Position numbers and translations under genes: made by a program. Below the pieces are notes generated by a model. It had not been told where the DNA came from and searched no databases. It saw nothing but the letters and a program-made list of their open reading frames with translations. From contig CAYXTP010000001.1 of the NCBI GenBank assembly GCA_964467985.1, positions 124,001 through 188,000 of the forward strand: a stretch of DNA of 64,000 bases, read 5' to 3'. This document shows positions 62,296-64,000 of the stretch, piece after piece. Source of the DNA: GCA-2720975 sp964467985 (GTDB lineage Bacteria; Planctomycetota; UBA1135; GCA-002686595). Within the stretch, counting starts at the first letter, position 1, and each line of letters begins with the position of its first letter.

Positions 62296-63573
62296 ATGCC
62301 GTCGCTCATCGATCCGACCACCGGCCTCGCCGCGCTTGAGCTGTCGCTCGACTACGGAGCTCAGTCTCGGACGCTGCTCGACGTCGAACACGACTTCCCC
62401 AGGGGTCTGACTCGCGACTCATTTGCTCTGCGGTCCGACCAACCCAGCGGTGTATGGCGCTTTGCGGCCATCGTCGATCCCGAACTCGACCCCCGGCGGG
62501 TCATCAGTCTCGCGGAGGGCAACACACCGCTCTACTCTTCTCCATCCTTGTGCCAAGCTGCTCTCTTGCCGCACTTGCACATCAAGCACGAAGGACACAA
62601 CCCTACTGGCTCGTTCAAAGACCGCGGCATGACCGTGGCGGTTAGTCGCGCTCTTTCGAGTGGTGCCCGAGCGCTGGCCTGTGCTTCCACGGGCAACACC
62701 GCCGCGAGCCTTGCGGCCTACGCAGCCCACGCAGGTTACCCCGCACTCGTACTGGTTCCCGAGGCGGCCACCGCCAGCGGCAAGTTGTCGCAGGCTGTGG
62801 CGCATGGAGCCCGGGTTCTGCGCATCAGCGGGGACTTTGATCGAGCCATGGAGATTGTCGCGGAACTGGCGCACCGCGGTGAGGTTGCCCTTCTCAATTC
62901 GGCCAACCCGTTTCGCATCGAAGGACAGAAGACCATCGTCTTCGAGATGCTGCAGCAGCTGAATTGGCAGGCTCCAGATTGGATTGTGTTTCCCGCGGGG
63001 AACTTGGGCAATTGCGCCGCTTTTGGAAAAGCCCTGCGCGAGGCAGCGCAACTCGGCCTGATCGACTCCATCCCCAGGCTTGCAGCTGTGCAGGCAGAGG
63101 GCGCGGCCCCGTTTGCAGCTAGTTTTGCCCGGGGCTTTGATCAACTTGAGCCTGTCCGTGCCGAGACGATTGCCACGGCCATTCGAATCGGGGACCCCGT
63201 CTCCTACGCGCGGGCCGTGCGCTCGATTCGAGAGACGAACGGGCAAGTCTTGGCTGTTAGCGATGCCGAGATACTGATGGCCAAGTCCGAGGTCGACCGG
63301 GCCGGGTTGGGTGCGGAGCCGGCCAGCTGTGCAGCCTTTGCAGGAGCCAAGAAACTCGCCCTGCGCGGCATCATCGACCCGCGAGATAGGGTTGTCTGCG
63401 TGCTCACCGGCCACCTACTCAAGGACTCGGACACCACTCTCGCCTTCCACGAAGGACGGCTGGGAGAGTCGGCTCACGTCAACAGGCCGCTGACCGTAAC
63501 GCCGGAATTGGAGCGGATTCAGGCAGCCATCGCAGATTGGAATCCGGCTGCACCAGACACTGCGCGCCGGTGA
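62296..63573 (+). CDS. thrC: Threonine synthase (PLP fold type II)
   Basis: This 425-residue protein has ISLAEGNTPLYSSP, the PLP-lysine motif HNPTGSFKDRGM (Lys108), ACASTGNTAASLAAYAAHAG (phosphate loop), PEAATASGKLSQAVAHGARV, the SANPFRIEGQKTIVFE segment and PAGNLGNCAAFGKAL. The order and spacing fit the plant/archaeal-type threonine synthase, which converts O-phosphohomoserine to threonine. Related type II enzymes (threonine dehydratase, diaminopropionate lyase) are less likely given the SANPFRIEGQK block. ATG 62296. No other thr gene is nearby. Confidence 0.88.
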   Translation: MPSLIDPTTGLAALELSLDYGAQSRTLLDVEHDFPRGLTRDSFALRSDQPSGVWRFAAIVDPELDPRRVISLAEGNTPLYSSPSLCQAALLPHLHIKHEGHNPTGSFKDRGMTVAVSRALSSGARALACASTGNTAASLAAYAAHAGYPALVLVPEAATASGKLSQAVAHGARVLRISGDFDRAMEIVAELAHRGEVALLNSANPFRIEGQKTIVFEMLQQLNWQAPDWIVFPAGNLGNCAAFGKALREAAQLGLIDSIPRLAAVQAEGAAPFAASFARGFDQLEPVRAETIATAIRIGDPVSYARAVRSIRETNGQVLAVSDAEILMAKSEVDRAGLGAEPASCAAFAGAKKLALRGIIDPRDRVVCVLTGHLLKDSDTTLAFHEGRLGESAHVNRPLTVTPELERIQAAIADWNPAAPDTARR

Positions 63574-63580
63574 ATCTGTC

Positions 63581-64000
63581 TCATGTTCGTGAGTGCTTGC
63601 GACGTCGGCGCACCAAGTAGGGGCAGACCCAGAGGTACACACCAGTGACCCACAGGGCGCACAGGATTATCCCGGCCGGCAGCCACAGGAAGAGCTTGGC
63701 ACGATCGTGGAACCAGGACCCGTCGTGCAAGGACTCAATCAGATCCGAACGCCGGTGGGCGGAGTACAGAACTTCGCCGGTGTGAGCATCCAACTGCACT
63801 TCCCAACGATTCTCGCAGCGGACCTTGAGCATCCCCTTGCCTGGTCGCGCATCCAGCCGGTCCACGTCGTCCCACGAGTTGACCTGCGCGGCCTCAACGG
63901 ACTGCACGGCCTGCAGGATCTCATCCCAGGTGAGAGTGAGGCCGGGCGCGGATCCTTCCTGGGTAGGCGGCTGAATCCACGCGACCTCTTTCTTGAGCTG
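63581..64000 (-). CDS. PepSY-domain membrane protein, 5' truncated by the window edge
   Basis: The frame is open to the window end, giving 139 residues plus stop. It holds a PepSY-like module (LTWDEILQAVQSVEAAQVNS, then VRCENRWEVQLDAHTGEVLY), FHDRAKLFLWLPAGIILCAL as a transmembrane helix, and a basic tail VRRRRKHSRT. This fits the C-terminal end of a PepSY-associated TM protein (PiuB-like), a family often linked to iron uptake or ferric reduction. The start lies outside the window, so overall size is unknown. It converges with thrC, 7 bp apart. Confidence 0.65.
   Translation of the reverse strand, partial: QLKKEVAWIQPPTQEGSAPGLTLTWDEILQAVQSVEAAQVNSWDDVDRLDARPGKGMLKVRCENRWEVQLDAHTGEVLYSAHRRSDLIESLHDGSWFHDRAKLFLWLPAGIILCALWVTGVYLWVCPYLVRRRRKHSRT

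Noticed and set aside
1..64000. CRISPR arrays, rRNA genes, IS elements
   Set aside because: No regularly spaced repeats, rRNA-like segments, transposase genes or terminal inverted repeats were seen in reading both strands.

Overview
The window is 64 kb of GC-rich, densely packed bacterial chromosome. It looks like a scaffold from a draft or metagenome assembly, because it holds one 100-base run of N (18498-18597). The gene content points to a Planctomycetota-like bacterium: many sulfatase-like lipoproteins, secreted FG-GAP and ASPIC/UnbV proteins, a choice-of-anchor beta-helix protein, a C-terminal module ending in a Trp-Tyr and Asn-rich motif on secreted proteins, an ECF sigma factor with little Shine-Dalgarno usage around it, and FHA-trypsin fusions. 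This placement is inferred from gene content; there is no rRNA here. An lptB homologue and many lipoproteins imply a diderm envelope.

Region 1 (1-9 kb) holds envelope genes: an Lgt-like protein, two membrane proteins (one like GT39/PMT glycosyltransferases), a degenerate DUF885 lipoprotein, apaG, and a 7-blade FG-GAP secreted protein. Region 2 (8.9-16.5 kb) carries the groES-groEL operon plus a nearly identical 5'-truncated groEL copy in direct orientation 5,012 bp away. Between the copies lie a beta-propeller protein and a frameshifted beta-helix protein. Region 3 (16.8-24.7 kb) has a dipeptidase, two genes interrupted by the assembly gap (a nitrobindin-like protein and a sulfatase-like lipoprotein), then a DUF669-like gene, cdd, ligA, an ECF sigma factor and tRNA-Val(CAC). 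Region 4 (24.7-26.8 kb) is an AbiEi/AbiEii-type toxin-antitoxin pair behind an AT-rich nested inverted repeat.

Region 5 (26.8-39.3 kb) has a DbpA-like DEAD-box helicase, a sulfatase-like lipoprotein, xdhC, upp, and then a tightly coupled four-gene operon: TPR lipoprotein, UnbV/FG-GAP lipoprotein, PMT-like membrane protein with TPR tail, and sulfatase-like lipoprotein. Region 6 (39.8-45.1 kb) is a surface glycan locus with three GT2 enzymes, two sulfotransferases and a methyltransferase. Region 7 (45.2-52.8 kb) has a Nudix hydrolase, two more sulfatase-like proteins and etfBA. Region 8 (52.9-60.9 kb) is one minus-strand housekeeping run: FHA-trypsin protease, birA, rph, rdgB, lepA, an insertion-bearing lepB and lptB. 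Region 9 has an unknown 380-aa protein, thrC and a truncated PepSY protein.

The best candidates for undescribed biology are: (i) five sulfatase-fold proteins that all carry Thr where the formylglycine Cys should be; (ii) the four-gene TPR/UnbV/PMT/sulfatase-like operon; (iii) the signal peptidase I with a roughly 230-residue insert; (iv) the nested dyad ahead of the AbiE pair; and (v) a TAGnnT hexamer sitting only 7-10 nt before several start codons, which suggests near-leaderless transcripts.
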